Counted from the first letter of the stretch, positions 28,657-37,911 are shown. The stretch: 64,000 nucleotides of DNA from Candidatus Gastranaerophilales bacterium (GCA_944325065.1 CALUYS010000002.1:122172-186171), one strand, 5' to 3'. The notes: generated by a model from the letters alone, not told the origin. Program-made: numbers and translations.

Positions 28657-29604
28657 TTAAGCAATATATTCTTTTAGATGTCCTATGTCTTTTTCTTCCC
28701 TTAATTTTTTTATGGCTTGATTTTCGATCTGTCTTATTCTTTCTTTTGAAAAACCAAGGATCTGTCCTATTTCTTCCAATGTTTTTCTTGATTCTCCAAA
28801 TAAACCGTATCTATTTATTAAAATTGTTTTTTCTCTTTTATCAAGAAGATTTAAAGCTTTATAAATATCATTATTTAAAAAAATATTTTGTGTTTCATTG
28901 TTTGGTTGTTTAGATTCATCACAGGAGATATAATCTTCCAAAGTTAAATCCTCAGCCACAGGTGTATCTAAGCTTAAAGGATCGCTTTTCATTGCATTTT
29001 TTATGGTCTCTATTTTTTTTATAGGTAATTTCATAAATTCAGCAAGTGCTTCATTTGTAGGTTCTTTACCTGTTTTTGTAATAAGCTCAATTGTAGCTTT
29101 TCTTAAGCTTCTTATTTTATCAAGCATATGAACAGGGATTCTTATTGTACGGGCATTATTTGCTATTGCTCTTACTATTGTTTGTTTTATCCACCAAGTA
29201 GCATAAGTGCTAAATTTAAAGCCACGTTCATAATCGAATCTCATAGCTGCACGGATTAGTCCTAATGAACCTTCTTGTACGAGATCCATAAATAAAACAC
29301 CCTGACCTGTATATTTTTTGGCAATACTGACAACTAAACGTAAATTGGCTTGTACAAGTTTTTTCTTTGCTATAAGAACTTTCTGCGGGTTTTTATTTTC
29401 TTTAATTATTTTCCCGAGTTTTTTTTCTTCATCGTGTTTTAATAAACTTATTTTGCCAATTTCTTTTAAATATATTTGTAAAACGTCATCTTCTTTTGAA
29501 ATTGATGTGAAATTTTGTTGTTCTGATTTTAATATTTCACACTCATCTTCCTGTAAAACATAAGGTTCAAATAACTCTTCTTTATTTTCCATATCCACAA
29601 TCAT
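28657..29604 (-). CDS. RNA polymerase sigma-70 family factor (RpoD/SigA type)
   Basis: 315 residues with regions 1.2 ([20 protein letters not shown]), 2 ([20 protein letters not shown] then [20 protein letters not shown]), 3 and 4 ([15 protein letters not shown] and [20 protein letters not shown]). Region 1.1 is absent or reduced, so it could be the primary factor of a compact genome or a group 2 factor. The region 2.4 and 4.2 helices that read -10 and -35 are intact, in keeping with the consensus promoters in this window. The first ATG overlaps the AAGAGGA ribosome site, and GTG at 29598 has better spacing. Confidence 0.93.
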   Translation of the reverse strand: MIVDMENKEELFEPYVLQEDECEILKSEQQNFTSISKEDDVLQIYLKEIGKISLLKHDEEKKLGKIIKENKNPQKVLIAKKKLVQANLRLVVSIAKKYTGQGVLFMDLVQEGSLGLIRAAMRFDYERGFKFSTYATWWIKQTIVRAIANNARTIRIPVHMLDKIRSLRKATIELITKTGKEPTNEALAEFMKLPIKKIETIKNAMKSDPLSLDTPVAEDLTLEDYISCDESKQPNNETQNIFLNNDIYKALNLLDKREKTILINRYGLFGESRKTLEEIGQILGFSKERIRQIENQAIKKLREEKDIGHLKEYIA

Positions 29605-29742
29605 TTCCTCTTTAATAAATTAGTAAATTAATTTTATATATTTATTATATAAAAATTAGACGAAAATAGATAATAATTGTTCCTAATTATTTTTTTCTGT
29701 TATAATTTTTTGTATAATGTAATTAAGGAGAATAAATTTTAT

Positions 29743-30939
29743 ATGAAACATTCAAGAAGATTAGATCAAATTCCGCCATACTTATTTGCTCAGATTGATG
29801 CAAAAATCGAGGCAGCGAAAGCAAAAGGTTTTGATATTATATCACTTGGGATAGGAGATCCTGATAAACCAACAATTCCTGCAGTTGTGGAAAGAATGCA
29901 TAAAGCAATTGATAATCCCAAAAATCATGATTATCCACCGTATGATGGTACAGTAGAATTTAAGGAAGCCAGTGCAAAGTGGATGAAAAAACGTTTTAAC
30001 GTTGAAGTTGATGCTAAAACAGAAATCCTTGCTAATATCGGTTCAAAAGAAGCTATTGCACATGTTTTCTTTGCATTTGTTGATGAAGGAGATTATACTC
30101 TTGTTCCAGATCCAGGGTATCCTGTATATAAAAATGCAACTATTTTAGCAGGTGGAACATCTTATTCTATGCCATTAACAAAAGATAATAAGTTTCTTCC
30201 TGATTTCGATAAAATTCCAGTTGATATTGCACAAAAATCAAAATTAATGTTCCTAAATTACCCAAATAATCCAACTGGTGCTGTTTGTGATTTAGAATTT
30301 TTGAAAAAAGCTGTTGATTTTTGTAAGAAATATGATATTTTGTTATGTTATGATAATGCATATTGTGAAATGACATATGATGGTTATGTTGCACCATCTG
30401 TTCTTCAAGTGGAAGGTGCTAAAGATGTTGCTATTGAATTTTATTCACACTCAAAATCATATAACATGACAGGTTGGCGTGTTGGATTTGTAGCTGGTAA
30501 TAAAGATGCTATAAAAGCTTTGGGGACAATTAAAAATAATATTGATTCAGGTGTATTTAAAGCTATTCAAGAAGCTGCAAGTGAAGCTTATAATGCTCCA
30601 AAAGACCAAATTGATGCATTAAATAAAATGTATAAAGAACGTAAGGTAGTTATGGAAGAAGGATTAAAAGAGTTAGGTTGGGATGTTGAACCTTCAAAAG
30701 CTACTTTTTATATTTGGATTCCAGTACCAAAAGGTTTTACTTCTGAAGAATTTGCAACATTATTGCTTGAAAAAGCACACGTTGTTGTTCCGCCTGGAAA
30801 TGGATATGGTACTTGTGGTGAAGGATTTATACGCATTGCTATAACTAAGCCCGTTGATGTTTTAAAAGAAGCTTTAAAACGTATGAAAGACGCAGGTATT
30901 AGTTATAACATGACAAAAGAACTTGCAAGTAGCTTGTAA
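29743..30939 (+). CDS. dapL: LL-diaminopimelate aminotransferase
   Basis: PLP enzyme converting tetrahydrodipicolinate directly to LL-diaminopimelate for lysine and peptidoglycan. This route is typical of cyanobacteria, plants and some other lineages. 398 residues from ATG 29743, chosen because AAGGAG lies 12 bp upstream; the frame open from 29677 contains the promoter. Motifs: RRLDQIPPYLFAQID, SLGIGDPDKPTIP, NYPNNPTGAV, and the PLP lysine in SHSKSYNMTGWRVGF. It is followed 57 bp later by fba. Confidence 0.95.
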   Translation: MKHSRRLDQIPPYLFAQIDAKIEAAKAKGFDIISLGIGDPDKPTIPAVVERMHKAIDNPKNHDYPPYDGTVEFKEASAKWMKKRFNVEVDAKTEILANIGSKEAIAHVFFAFVDEGDYTLVPDPGYPVYKNATILAGGTSYSMPLTKDNKFLPDFDKIPVDIAQKSKLMFLNYPNNPTGAVCDLEFLKKAVDFCKKYDILLCYDNAYCEMTYDGYVAPSVLQVEGAKDVAIEFYSHSKSYNMTGWRVGFVAGNKDAIKALGTIKNNIDSGVFKAIQEAASEAYNAPKDQIDALNKMYKERKVVMEEGLKELGWDVEPSKATFYIWIPVPKGFTSEEFATLLLEKAHVVVPPGNGYGTCGEGFIRIAITKPVDVLKEALKRMKDAGISYNMTKELASSL

Positions 30940-30996
30940 ATTTAAATTTTTTGAGTTAATTTAATAAAGAACAGTTTTAAGTAAAAGGAGATTATT

Positions 30997-31947
30997 ATGA
31001 CAGAGAGAAAACTTGTCGGAACAAATGAAATGTTCAAAGCTGCACAAGAAGGAAATTATGCTATTGGTGCATACAATGTAAATAATATGGAAATATTGCA
31101 AGCTATTGCTGAAGCTGCTGAGGAAACTCGTTCACCTATTATTTTACAAGTATCAGCTGGTGCTCGTAAGTATGCTAATCAAACTTACTTAATTAAGTTA
31201 GTTGAAGCTGCACTAGCTACAACTACAGTGCCTATTGCTTTGCACTTAGACCATGGTGAAGATTTTGAAATTTGTAAAGCTTGTATCGATGGTGGTTTTT
31301 CTTCAGTTATGATTGATGGTTCTCGTTTTCCAATCGAAGAAAATATTGCTGTTACAAAAAAAGTTGTAGAGTATGCTCATCAACGTGGTGTTTCTGTTGA
31401 AGCAGAATTAGGTAAATTAGCTGGTATTGAAGATGCTGTTAATGTTAGTGCAAAAGATGCTACATTTACAGATCCTCAAGATGCTGTTCGTTTTGTGAAA
31501 GAAACAGGCTGTGACTCTCTTGCTATTGCAATTGGAACAAGTCATGGTGCTTACAAATTCTCTGGTGAAGCAAAATTGGATTTTGATAGACTTGCAGAAA
31601 TTCGTAAAGCTTTGGAAGAAGCTGGGTTTAAAGATTTTCCACTTGTTCTTCACGGTTCTTCTTCTGTTCCTCAATATTTAGTTGAAGAATGTAATAAATA
31701 TGGTGGTAAATTGCCTAATGCAAAAGGTGTACCTGAAGAAATGCTTGCTTTTGCTGCAAAAAACGGTATTGCTAAAATAAATATCGACACAGACTTACGT
31801 CTTGCTATGACTGCTACTATTCGCAAGTTGTTTGTTGAAAAACCTGAAGCTTTTGACCCTCGTGGTTATATGGGACCAGGAAGAACTGCTGTTAAAGAAC
31901 TTGTTAAACATAAAATGGAAGTTTTAGGAACAGCAGGTCACGCATAA
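30997..31947 (+). CDS. fba: Class II fructose-bisphosphate aldolase
   Basis: Zinc aldolase of glycolysis and gluconeogenesis. 316 residues. It has LHLDHGEDFE (catalytic Asp and zinc His), EAELGKLAG (Glu near the site), IGTSHGAYKF (zinc His), PLVLHGSSSVP (zinc His) and KINIDTDLRLA (phosphate binding). AAAGGAGATTATT precedes the start. Codon choice is less AT-biased than in its neighbours, in line with high expression. A terminator follows. Confidence 0.97.
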   Translation: MTERKLVGTNEMFKAAQEGNYAIGAYNVNNMEILQAIAEAAEETRSPIILQVSAGARKYANQTYLIKLVEAALATTTVPIALHLDHGEDFEICKACIDGGFSSVMIDGSRFPIEENIAVTKKVVEYAHQRGVSVEAELGKLAGIEDAVNVSAKDATFTDPQDAVRFVKETGCDSLAIAIGTSHGAYKFSGEAKLDFDRLAEIRKALEEAGFKDFPLVLHGSSSVPQYLVEECNKYGGKLPNAKGVPEEMLAFAAKNGIAKINIDTDLRLAMTATIRKLFVEKPEAFDPRGYMGPGRTAVKELVKHKMEVLGTAGHA

Positions 31948-31979
31948 TTCTTGAATTAAATAAATTATGTTTTTATTTA

Positions 31980-32018
31980 AAAACTCCCTTATTCTTTGGA
32001 TATAGGGAGTTTTTTTTT
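31980..32018 (+). terminator. Terminator after fba
   Basis: The stem AACTCCCT with AGGGAGTT (about 31982-32011, small internal irregularity and A/T loop) is followed by nine T. Confidence 0.85.
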
Positions 32019-32140
32019 ATATTAAAAGATATTAAGAATGTATACAAAATTTGATTGACATTGTTACTTTAAGATGTACCATAAATATAAGCATCTTTTT
32101 GCTAGGTCTAGTGCATTTAAAATAGAAGGGGATAAAATTT

Positions 32141-33028
32141 ATGAAACTGAATGGTATTTTATTTGAGACAACTAATCAATCAATCAATCAATCACAAGTA
32201 TCAAAAAGGCATAAAAGCATGCCAAGATATTCAAATTTGAAATTGAAACCACAAGTGTTTGCGGATGTTGTTTTGTTTAAAGGCAAGGAAACTGTTTTGA
32301 CTCAAGAACAAAAAGCTTTGAATAATTTGAATGCACTTTTAAAACAAAACGTTATAAATCGTGAATTAAATGATGTTTTAATAAAAGAAGTAAACGCTAA
32401 GAATAAAAATGTAATAAAATATTTAAATGCAATAAAAGCTTCAAAAGACCCTAGTTTAAAAGGTCACAAAGCGATTGCCCAAAGACTTGTGGATAATCAT
32501 GCTCAAATATCAGGTGCCATTGCATCATTAAAAACTGTTGATGATGAAACAAAACAGAAACTTGATTTTGTCAACCAAAAAACAATGGTGCATGGGATAA
32601 ATGAGATTTATGGAGAAAATAAAGTCGCTATTAATAACATAGTAGAATCTTCCAATGTTTCATTTGGTATAGGCACAAAAGCAAAAGCAGAACTTGTTGT
32701 TGCAGGCTTTTCAGCAACAGCAGCAGGTATTGCTGCCGGTATGGCACAAGTCCCAATGGCAGATCAGATGCCGCTTATTGCTAATGATATTGCAATGACA
32801 CTTGCTATTGGAAAAGTTTATGATAAAGATATTGATGAAAGTGTTGCTCAATCATTAGTTATGAGTGCATTAGGGAATCAACTTGGTACTGGTATTTTTA
32901 AAAGTATTGTAGGGTTAATTCCCGGACTTGGAAATGGCATAAATGCTACTGTAGCAGCGGCAACAACCGAAACTGTTGGGCATATAGCCATTAAATATTT
33001 TCAAAAAGAAACTGGTGATTATTCTTAA
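32141..33028 (+). CDS. Unknown protein with DUF697-like hydrophobic C-terminal domain
   Basis: 295 residues. The first 50 are polar, with five tandem AATC tetranucleotides in codons 12-18 (TTNQSINQSQ) and a VLFKGKE motif. Residues 60-170 are helical. Residues 185-290 form a hydrophobic alpha-helical domain (VVAGFSATAAGIAAGMAQVP, ADQMPLIANDIAMTLAIGKV, IVGLIPGLGNGINATVAAAT) that resembles the DUF697 domain attached to some GTPases, here without any GTPase. AGAAGGGGAT precedes the ATG. It heads a three-gene unit of unknown proteins. An in-frame ATG at 32219 lies just after the repeat. Confidence 0.7.
   Translation: MKLNGILFETTNQSINQSQVSKRHKSMPRYSNLKLKPQVFADVVLFKGKETVLTQEQKALNNLNALLKQNVINRELNDVLIKEVNAKNKNVIKYLNAIKASKDPSLKGHKAIAQRLVDNHAQISGAIASLKTVDDETKQKLDFVNQKTMVHGINEIYGENKVAINNIVESSNVSFGIGTKAKAELVVAGFSATAAGIAAGMAQVPMADQMPLIANDIAMTLAIGKVYDKDIDESVAQSLVMSALGNQLGTGIFKSIVGLIPGLGNGINATVAAATTETVGHIAIKYFQKETGDYS
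32174..32193 (+). repeat. Five tandem AATC units inside a coding region
   Basis: A perfect 20-bp tetranucleotide tract near the 5' end of the DUF697-like gene. Loss or gain of one unit would shift the frame. Confidence 0.9.
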
Positions 33029-33050
33029 AAAATAATATGGAGCTTGTTAT

Positions 33051-33281
33051 ATGAAAATAAAAACATTTTACGCAAATTCTTTTTATGGTAATAAAAAAGA
33101 AAGTAATATAAAAAATAATTTTAAAAAAAATAATGACAATGAAGCAATAAATAAAGATATAAAAGATAAGCATCAAAAAAAATCCAACAATTATTTAAAA
33201 CCAGAAGAACCTGATGTGTCAAAAAAAGCGATGGATGATGCTTTGATGATTTTATTTTTAAAACATAATAAAATGATATAA
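33051..33281 (+). CDS. Small charged protein of unknown function
   Basis: 76 residues, very rich in Lys and Asn (MKIKTFYANSFYGNKKESNI), with a short hydrophobic C-terminal helix (AMDDALMILFLK). GGAG lies 9 bp before ATG. It sits 22 bp after the DUF697-like gene and 19 bp before the next gene, so all three are probably cotranscribed. An NSFYGNKK motif near the N-terminus resembles those of neighbouring unknown genes. It is not recognised. Confidence 0.55.
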   Translation: MKIKTFYANSFYGNKKESNIKNNFKKNNDNEAINKDIKDKHQKKSNNYLKPEEPDVSKKAMDDALMILFLKHNKMI

Positions 33282-33300
33282 ATATTTTGAGGATTGTTAT

Positions 33301-33930
33301 ATGATAAATAATAATTATAATACCATTAGTAACTCAAATAATAAAAATAATAAGATGTGTTGTGTTGAACTAAAAAAACATCCAATGCATATGCTTGCAA
33401 ATTTTGTAGCATTTGCTCCTACAGTTGGAATTGTTGATTATATTGATACATATTTAACAAAAAATATAGAACCAAGTTTAAAGAATGAAGCCAAGGAAAA
33501 TAAAAGAAATGGCATTCTTGAAACAATGCTTGATAATATTCAAAATTGCAAAAAGAACAAACCTTTTAAATATTATACTCTTTTAACTTTGGCGACTTTA
33601 GTATTCTCATTAAATTTATACAAAGATAATCCTATAAAAATGTCTGTAAAGAATGATGAAAATAAGGAAAAGAGTATAAAAGAAAAATTAACCAAAAATA
33701 CTATAATTGGAAGCACTATTTATGGAGCTACATATGGAGTAACAACAAGTATTTTGTTAAATATGGCAGACGAGTCTATAAAAAAGAAAGACTACAAAAC
33801 AAAAAATGCATTGAAAGGTCTTGCTTGTGGGGCTTTGGTTGCAGGTGTTGTTGGTGGTTTAACGCTTCTTTCCAACAAACTCACTTTGGACAAGTTTAAA
33901 AAAGAACAAAAGCAAGAAAATAACGGATAG
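33301..33930 (+). CDS. Membrane protein of unknown function
   Basis: 209 residues. Hydrophobic segments are seen at about 37-55 (MLANFVAFAPTVGIVDYI), 95-110 (TLLTLATLVFSLNLY), 135-155 (NTIIGSTIYGATYGVTTSIL) and 175-192 (GLACGALVAGVVGGLTLL), with Lys/Asn-rich loops. GAGGA precedes the ATG. It is the last gene of the 32141-33930 unit, and the palindrome at 33949 could terminate it. The architecture (small Gly-rich helices between Lys-rich segments) recalls the protein at 60721. It is not recognised. Confidence 0.65.
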   Translation: MINNNYNTISNSNNKNNKMCCVELKKHPMHMLANFVAFAPTVGIVDYIDTYLTKNIEPSLKNEAKENKRNGILETMLDNIQNCKKNKPFKYYTLLTLATLVFSLNLYKDNPIKMSVKNDENKEKSIKEKLTKNTIIGSTIYGATYGVTTSILLNMADESIKKKDYKTKNALKGLACGALVAGVVGGLTLLSNKLTLDKFKKEQKQENNG

Positions 33931-33944
33931 TATAAAATTTTTGG

Positions 33945-33968
33945 AAGTGTCAAACGTTTGACTTTTTC
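33945..33968 (+). terminator. Probable short terminator
   Basis: GTCAAACGTTTGAC (33949-33962) is a perfect palindrome that can form a 5-bp stem with a 4-nt loop, followed by five T. It lies after the three-gene unit. Confidence 0.55.
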
Positions 33969-34080
33969 GCTTATAAGCGAGTCAGTTTATAAAACAAGAA
34001 AATAAGGAAGAAGTTTGAAAAAGTAGGATGTTCTTTTGTTTCTATTTTTTTTTATATAAGTTTGTAGTATTTAAGGGGTA

Positions 34081-34109
34081 TGCAGGGGGAGCCAAAGGCT
34101 CCTCCTGCA
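34081..34109. other. Strong GC-rich hairpin
   Basis: TGCAGGGGGAGCC-AAA-GGCTCCTCCTGCA pairs over 13 bp with one G-T wobble, far more GC-rich than the surroundings. It is not followed by a clear T run (TAAAACAATAA follows on the plus strand). The 33969-34293 gap otherwise shows no gene; short open frames on both strands here have no ribosome sites. Confidence 0.7.
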
Positions 34110-34293
34110 TAAAACAATAATTCGTCGGTAGATTTTCCCCTAAAGGTGGATCCTTTTTTGTACGGGTCAACTTCGTTCCGCCTACAAGATGAGCTGATGG
34201 ACGGATGAAGCGAAGCTCAAAATGTGAGGCTTCGTGAGAGCTTGGAGCAAATCCAAAGACTGGATTAGAGGCTTCAAAAATGTGAAGACGCCA

Positions 34294-34482
34294 TGCCTTG
34301 GATTACCGCGAGTTCGGAACGATGCAACTCTGTTTCGCAATTTTGACAAATTGCTACACTCCGTTCCGTTCCTCACAATCAGGCAAGCGAATTTTCGGAC
34401 TGGCGAAGTCCCGGTGAGCGAGAAACCGGAGCCGACAGCCCAAAGGGCGGCAAACGAAGTGTTTCGAGCTTGAAGAAAATCC
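34294..34482 (-). repeat. Dispersed repeat, copy C (long form, inverted)
   Basis: Read on the minus strand it aligns with copy B along about 190 bp. Landmarks are TTCAAGC, ACTTCG, CCGGGACTT, CCTGATTGTGAGGAACGGAA (the block spans 34357-34383), an AT hairpin GCAATTTTGACAAATTGC on the plus strand (34337-34354), and GGTAATCCAAGGCA. Open frames of up to 100 codons on both strands here are by-products of its higher GC content. Confidence 0.75.
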
Positions 34483-34556
34483 AAGACAGGTCAACGGCGA
34501 ATCCCCTGCCTCAGGCAGAAAAAGAAGTGTCAACGATTGGACTTCTTAACATAAAT

Positions 34557-34817
34557 TTAGTCAATGTTGATAGCGATATAATCCTCTTTTTCCTTTCTTG
34601 TGAGTTTTTTAAACCTTATCTCTTCACAAAGAGCATCGTGTTTGGTTTGAAATTCTTTTTGAAAAACAAGTGTTTTGGGTTTGTTTGAACGTGTAAACTT
34701 TGCACCTTTACCTTCAACGTGCTTTTTATATCGTGCTAGAACATCATTTGTATAACCACAATAAAGTTTATTATTTTGCGTTAAAATAACATAAATAAAA
34801 TGCTTTTTTTCTTCCAT
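34557..34817 (-). CDS. GIY-YIG domain protein (UPF0213/YhbQ type)
   Basis: 86 residues from ATG 34817. The longer frame to 34856 runs into the dus gene and is not needed. Motifs: FIYVILTQNNKLYCGYTND (the GIY-YIG equivalent YVI...YCGYT), an Arg in LARYKKH, KGAKFTRSNKPK and a conserved Glu region (ALCEEIRFKKLTRKEK). It is a small single-domain nuclease-like protein whose cellular role is not settled. The start is one base after the dus stop codon, so it is translated by coupling to dus. Confidence 0.88.
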   Translation of the reverse strand: MEEKKHFIYVILTQNNKLYCGYTNDVLARYKKHVEGKGAKFTRSNKPKTLVFQKEFQTKHDALCEEIRFKKLTRKEKEDYIAINID

Positions 34818-34818
34818 T

Positions 34819-35787
34819 CTATACCTCAAGCAGATAGTTAGATAAAATTTCATCAAGAATTTTATTTACACCATTTAAAGTTTCTTCGCTCATCAAAGCA
34901 AGTCGATATTTTGAAGCATTTTTTAAATTATTAATAAAAAAAGGATAAAATTTTCTCATAAATTTTATAGCTACTTTTTCACTTCGATAATTACATTCTT
35001 TTTTTATATAATCTTTTAAAACCTTGATTTTATTTTGAAAACTCATAACATTTTTATCATTGTTTTCAATTCTAGAAAGCAAAGAAACATCATACAAGAT
35101 CCCACGACCGATAGAAACACCATAAGCGTTTGTTGTCATAAGGCATTTTTGACTGTCTTCATAAGATAAGATGTCTCCGTTTGCAAAAACTGGGATTGAA
35201 ACATTTTTAACAAGTTCTCCTATTTTGTCCCAATTTGATGTACCTGAATACATTTGACTACGATATCTTCCATGGACGGTTATAAAATTGGCTCCTGCTT
35301 TTTCCATAAGTTGTCCAAATTCAATAAAATTTTCTTGTTCTTTTGTAAATCCCAAACGAAATTTTACGGAAATAGGTAGTTTAACTGTTTCTTTCATTGC
35401 TTGCACTATGTCATAAGCTAAGTTAGGATTTAGCATTAAAGAACATCCATCACCGCCACTTGTAACTTTTTTTACAGGACACCCCATGTTTATATCAATA
35501 CCTTGGCATTTAGGTTCCAATATTTTGGCTGCTTTTGTCATCTTTTCGATTTTATGCCCTACAAGTTGACAAAATATTGGTGCCTCATTTTCAACAACTT
35601 CCGAAATTTTTACATTAGGCTTGTTGCACAATGCTTCGGCACTAATCATTTCAGTTGTGAGCAATGTATTTTCGGAATAACTTCTCACAATACTCCTTAA
35701 AACGACATCGGTAATACCTGCCATTGGGGCTAAAATTGTTTTTGGTAGCTTAAAATTATTTGATATTATTTTGTAATCATTACTCAT
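34819..35787 (-). CDS. dus: tRNA-dihydrouridine synthase
   Basis: FMN enzyme that reduces specific uridines in tRNA D-loops. 322 residues: ILAPMAGITDVVLRSI at the N-terminus, QLVGH, the catalytic-Cys motif IDINMGCPVKKVTSGGDGC, VKFRLGF, ITVHGRYRSQMYSG, VFANGDI and GVSIGRGIL. It belongs to the DusB-like group; the exact position modified cannot be told from sequence alone. It is upstream of, and coupled to, the GIY-YIG gene, and 31 bp downstream of the TPR gene. Confidence 0.95.
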   Translation of the reverse strand: MSNDYKIISNNFKLPKTILAPMAGITDVVLRSIVRSYSENTLLTTEMISAEALCNKPNVKISEVVENEAPIFCQLVGHKIEKMTKAAKILEPKCQGIDINMGCPVKKVTSGGDGCSLMLNPNLAYDIVQAMKETVKLPISVKFRLGFTKEQENFIEFGQLMEKAGANFITVHGRYRSQMYSGTSNWDKIGELVKNVSIPVFANGDILSYEDSQKCLMTTNAYGVSIGRGILYDVSLLSRIENNDKNVMSFQNKIKVLKDYIKKECNYRSEKVAIKFMRKFYPFFINNLKNASKYRLALMSEETLNGVNKILDEILSNYLLEV

Positions 35788-35818
35788 TATTTTTTATTCC
35801 ATGCTCACTTTATCATCT

Positions 35819-37816
35819 TTAATTTGTTAATTCGGTTATTCGTTGTTTTGCATAATCAGTTAGTTCATTTTTAATATTTTGTGATTTTGACAAATATTCA
35901 TTATAATACCTTATGGCATTTTCTTTTTGGTTTATTGTATCATAGGTTACACCCAAAGAATAATATACTTCTTTTAAGTTAGTATCAAATTTTAAAGCGT
36001 TTAAATAATTATTAATAGCTAAGTCTTTGTTGCCTTGTTCCTCGTTTGTTTGACCTAATGTATAGTACAATAAAGCTAAAAGTTCTTTTACGTATTTATT
36101 GTTTGGATTAATTGTAATTGATTTATTCAAATAATTTTTTGAATTATTAAAATCTTTTAAATTAAAATAAGCAAGTCCAATATAATAAGCAGTATCAGCA
36201 TTTTGAGGATTTATTTCAAGTGCTTTTTTATAATAATCAATTGAAGAAGTTAGGTCGTTTAAATAAAATTTACACCCTGCTATTCCAAGTAAAACAGCTT
36301 CATTTTTAACCTGTATTGAATTATAAGCATTTAAAGCTTCATTATATTTTTGTTGTTCAAATAGTTTTGCAGCTCCATCAATTTTTTGATTTAAATCTAC
36401 GTTATAAAGTTCATCAAAGTGTGCTTTTAAATTTTTGTCATTTGGAAATTTATTTTGTGCTCGTTTTGCAAGTTCAAGGCTTTCTTTTAAGTTTCCGCAT
36501 TCATATAGTGCTTTTGATAAATTTAAATATGCATTTGCATCATTATTACCAAGTTCAATTGAACGTTTATAAAAATATAATGCTTCTTTTGGTTGTTTAG
36601 CTTTGTGAAGCTCATAGCCAATTTGGTAATTTAAATTTGCATCATTTGGATTTGAATTAAGTTTTTGTTTTAGAAAAGTTATTAAATCATTTGAGTTTAA
36701 ATTTTTCATAAGAAGATTGTCAAGATTCTCTTTTGCTTCAGTATTATCAGGGTTATTAACCAAACATTTTTTATAGTCGTTTATGGCTTCTTGATATTTA
36801 TTCAATTTTTCATAACATAACGCTCTTAAAAATTGGGCTCGATGGTTATTTGGACTTTTTGAAAGTATTTCGCTATATATTTTTAAAGCATTTTGGTAGT
36901 CATTTTTATTCATATATAAACTGCCAATATTAATTCTTGAAATATTAGTTGATGAAGGTTCATATTTTGCCGCTTGATTATAATATTTTAAAGCTTCATC
37001 AAAATTATTCAGCTTTTGACAAATAGCACCTAAATTTATTAAACTTTGGTAATCTTTTGGATTTTGACTTATTTTACTCTGATATTCAAAATATAGTTTA
37101 TTTAAAACCCCTTTATCATTAATATCGCCATTCATAGCTTTTGTATAAAGATTATTTGCTATATTTTTATCGCCTAAAGTTTCATAAATTTTACCAAGTT
37201 TTAACAAACTTTGAGAATGATTTTTATCGAAGCTTAAAACTTTTTCATAATATACTTTTGCTTTATCAATATTATTTAAAACATAAAAAATATTTGCAAT
37301 TTCATAATGTGCTTCCAACTGATATTTTGAGTCATTTAAAATATAATGATAAGTAGTGGCTGCTGCTTCAAGTTTTCCTTCTCGTTTTAGCCTTTTTGCT
37401 TCGTTAAATAAACCAATTGGTGAGGTATCTTTTTTTGCTTGTTTAACAACATCATTTAAATTTGCTTCTGTTGTTCTTATAGCATTATCTAATTGTTTTG
37501 ATGAAAAATCATTACTGTATTTTAAATAAAACAAAGCACTTTTTAAATCATCAACACAAGCATTAAAGTTTTGTTTTTTATTGTAGTAATATGTTGCACG
37601 TGCAAGGTATGAATTTATTATGCCCGCATTTGCATATTTATTTATTGAATCAAGATTTAATGCACTTTTATATGAATTTATTGAATCTGTATAAAGATGT
37701 TTTTCAAAATATTGTTTCCCTTGAAGGTTATATGCATTTATAACATCAATATTTTGAGCAAAAGATATATTTTCAAATAACAAGACAAGAGTCAATATTA
37801 TTAAGGCTTTTTTCAT
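35819..37816 (-). CDS. Secreted TPR-repeat protein
   Basis: 665 residues. An N-terminal signal peptide (KKALIILTLVLLFENISFAQ, cleavage after about 20) is followed by roughly 16 tetratricopeptide repeats covering nearly the whole chain, for example NYDEALKYYNQAAKYEP and DYQNALKIYSEILSKSPNNH. No catalytic domain is visible. It is a likely periplasmic protein-interaction scaffold. It is divergent from polA (137-bp gap with promoters). Partner and function are unknown. Confidence 0.9.
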   Translation of the reverse strand: MKKALIILTLVLLFENISFAQNIDVINAYNLQGKQYFEKHLYTDSINSYKSALNLDSINKYANAGIINSYLARATYYYNKKQNFNACVDDLKSALFYLKYSNDFSSKQLDNAIRTTEANLNDVVKQAKKDTSPIGLFNEAKRLKREGKLEAAATTYHYILNDSKYQLEAHYEIANIFYVLNNIDKAKVYYEKVLSFDKNHSQSLLKLGKIYETLGDKNIANNLYTKAMNGDINDKGVLNKLYFEYQSKISQNPKDYQSLINLGAICQKLNNFDEALKYYNQAAKYEPSSTNISRINIGSLYMNKNDYQNALKIYSEILSKSPNNHRAQFLRALCYEKLNKYQEAINDYKKCLVNNPDNTEAKENLDNLLMKNLNSNDLITFLKQKLNSNPNDANLNYQIGYELHKAKQPKEALYFYKRSIELGNNDANAYLNLSKALYECGNLKESLELAKRAQNKFPNDKNLKAHFDELYNVDLNQKIDGAAKLFEQQKYNEALNAYNSIQVKNEAVLLGIAGCKFYLNDLTSSIDYYKKALEINPQNADTAYYIGLAYFNLKDFNNSKNYLNKSITINPNNKYVKELLALLYYTLGQTNEEQGNKDLAINNYLNALKFDTNLKEVYYSLGVTYDTINQKENAIRYYNEYLSKSQNIKNELTDYAKQRITELTN

Positions 37817-37902
37817 AAAATAAATTCCTCATTTATGCTTATAATTAATATTATATGCAAAAAAAAAGTTTTTATATTGTCCTATAATCTTATATTTAAG
37901 TG

Positions 37903-37911
37903 TGATATAAT
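37903..37911 (+). promoter_or_regulatory. Extended -10 promoter of polA
   Basis: TG-A-TATAAT at 37903-37911, about 42 bp before the ATG. A second TATAAT at 37946-37951 is too close to the start codon to serve it. Confidence 0.6.

Noticed and set aside
34182..34484. Two overlapping 80-100-codon frames on opposite strands
   Set aside because: They lie in the GC-rich dispersed repeat, share no recognisable motif and have no ribosome binding site. The higher GC content alone explains the lack of stops.
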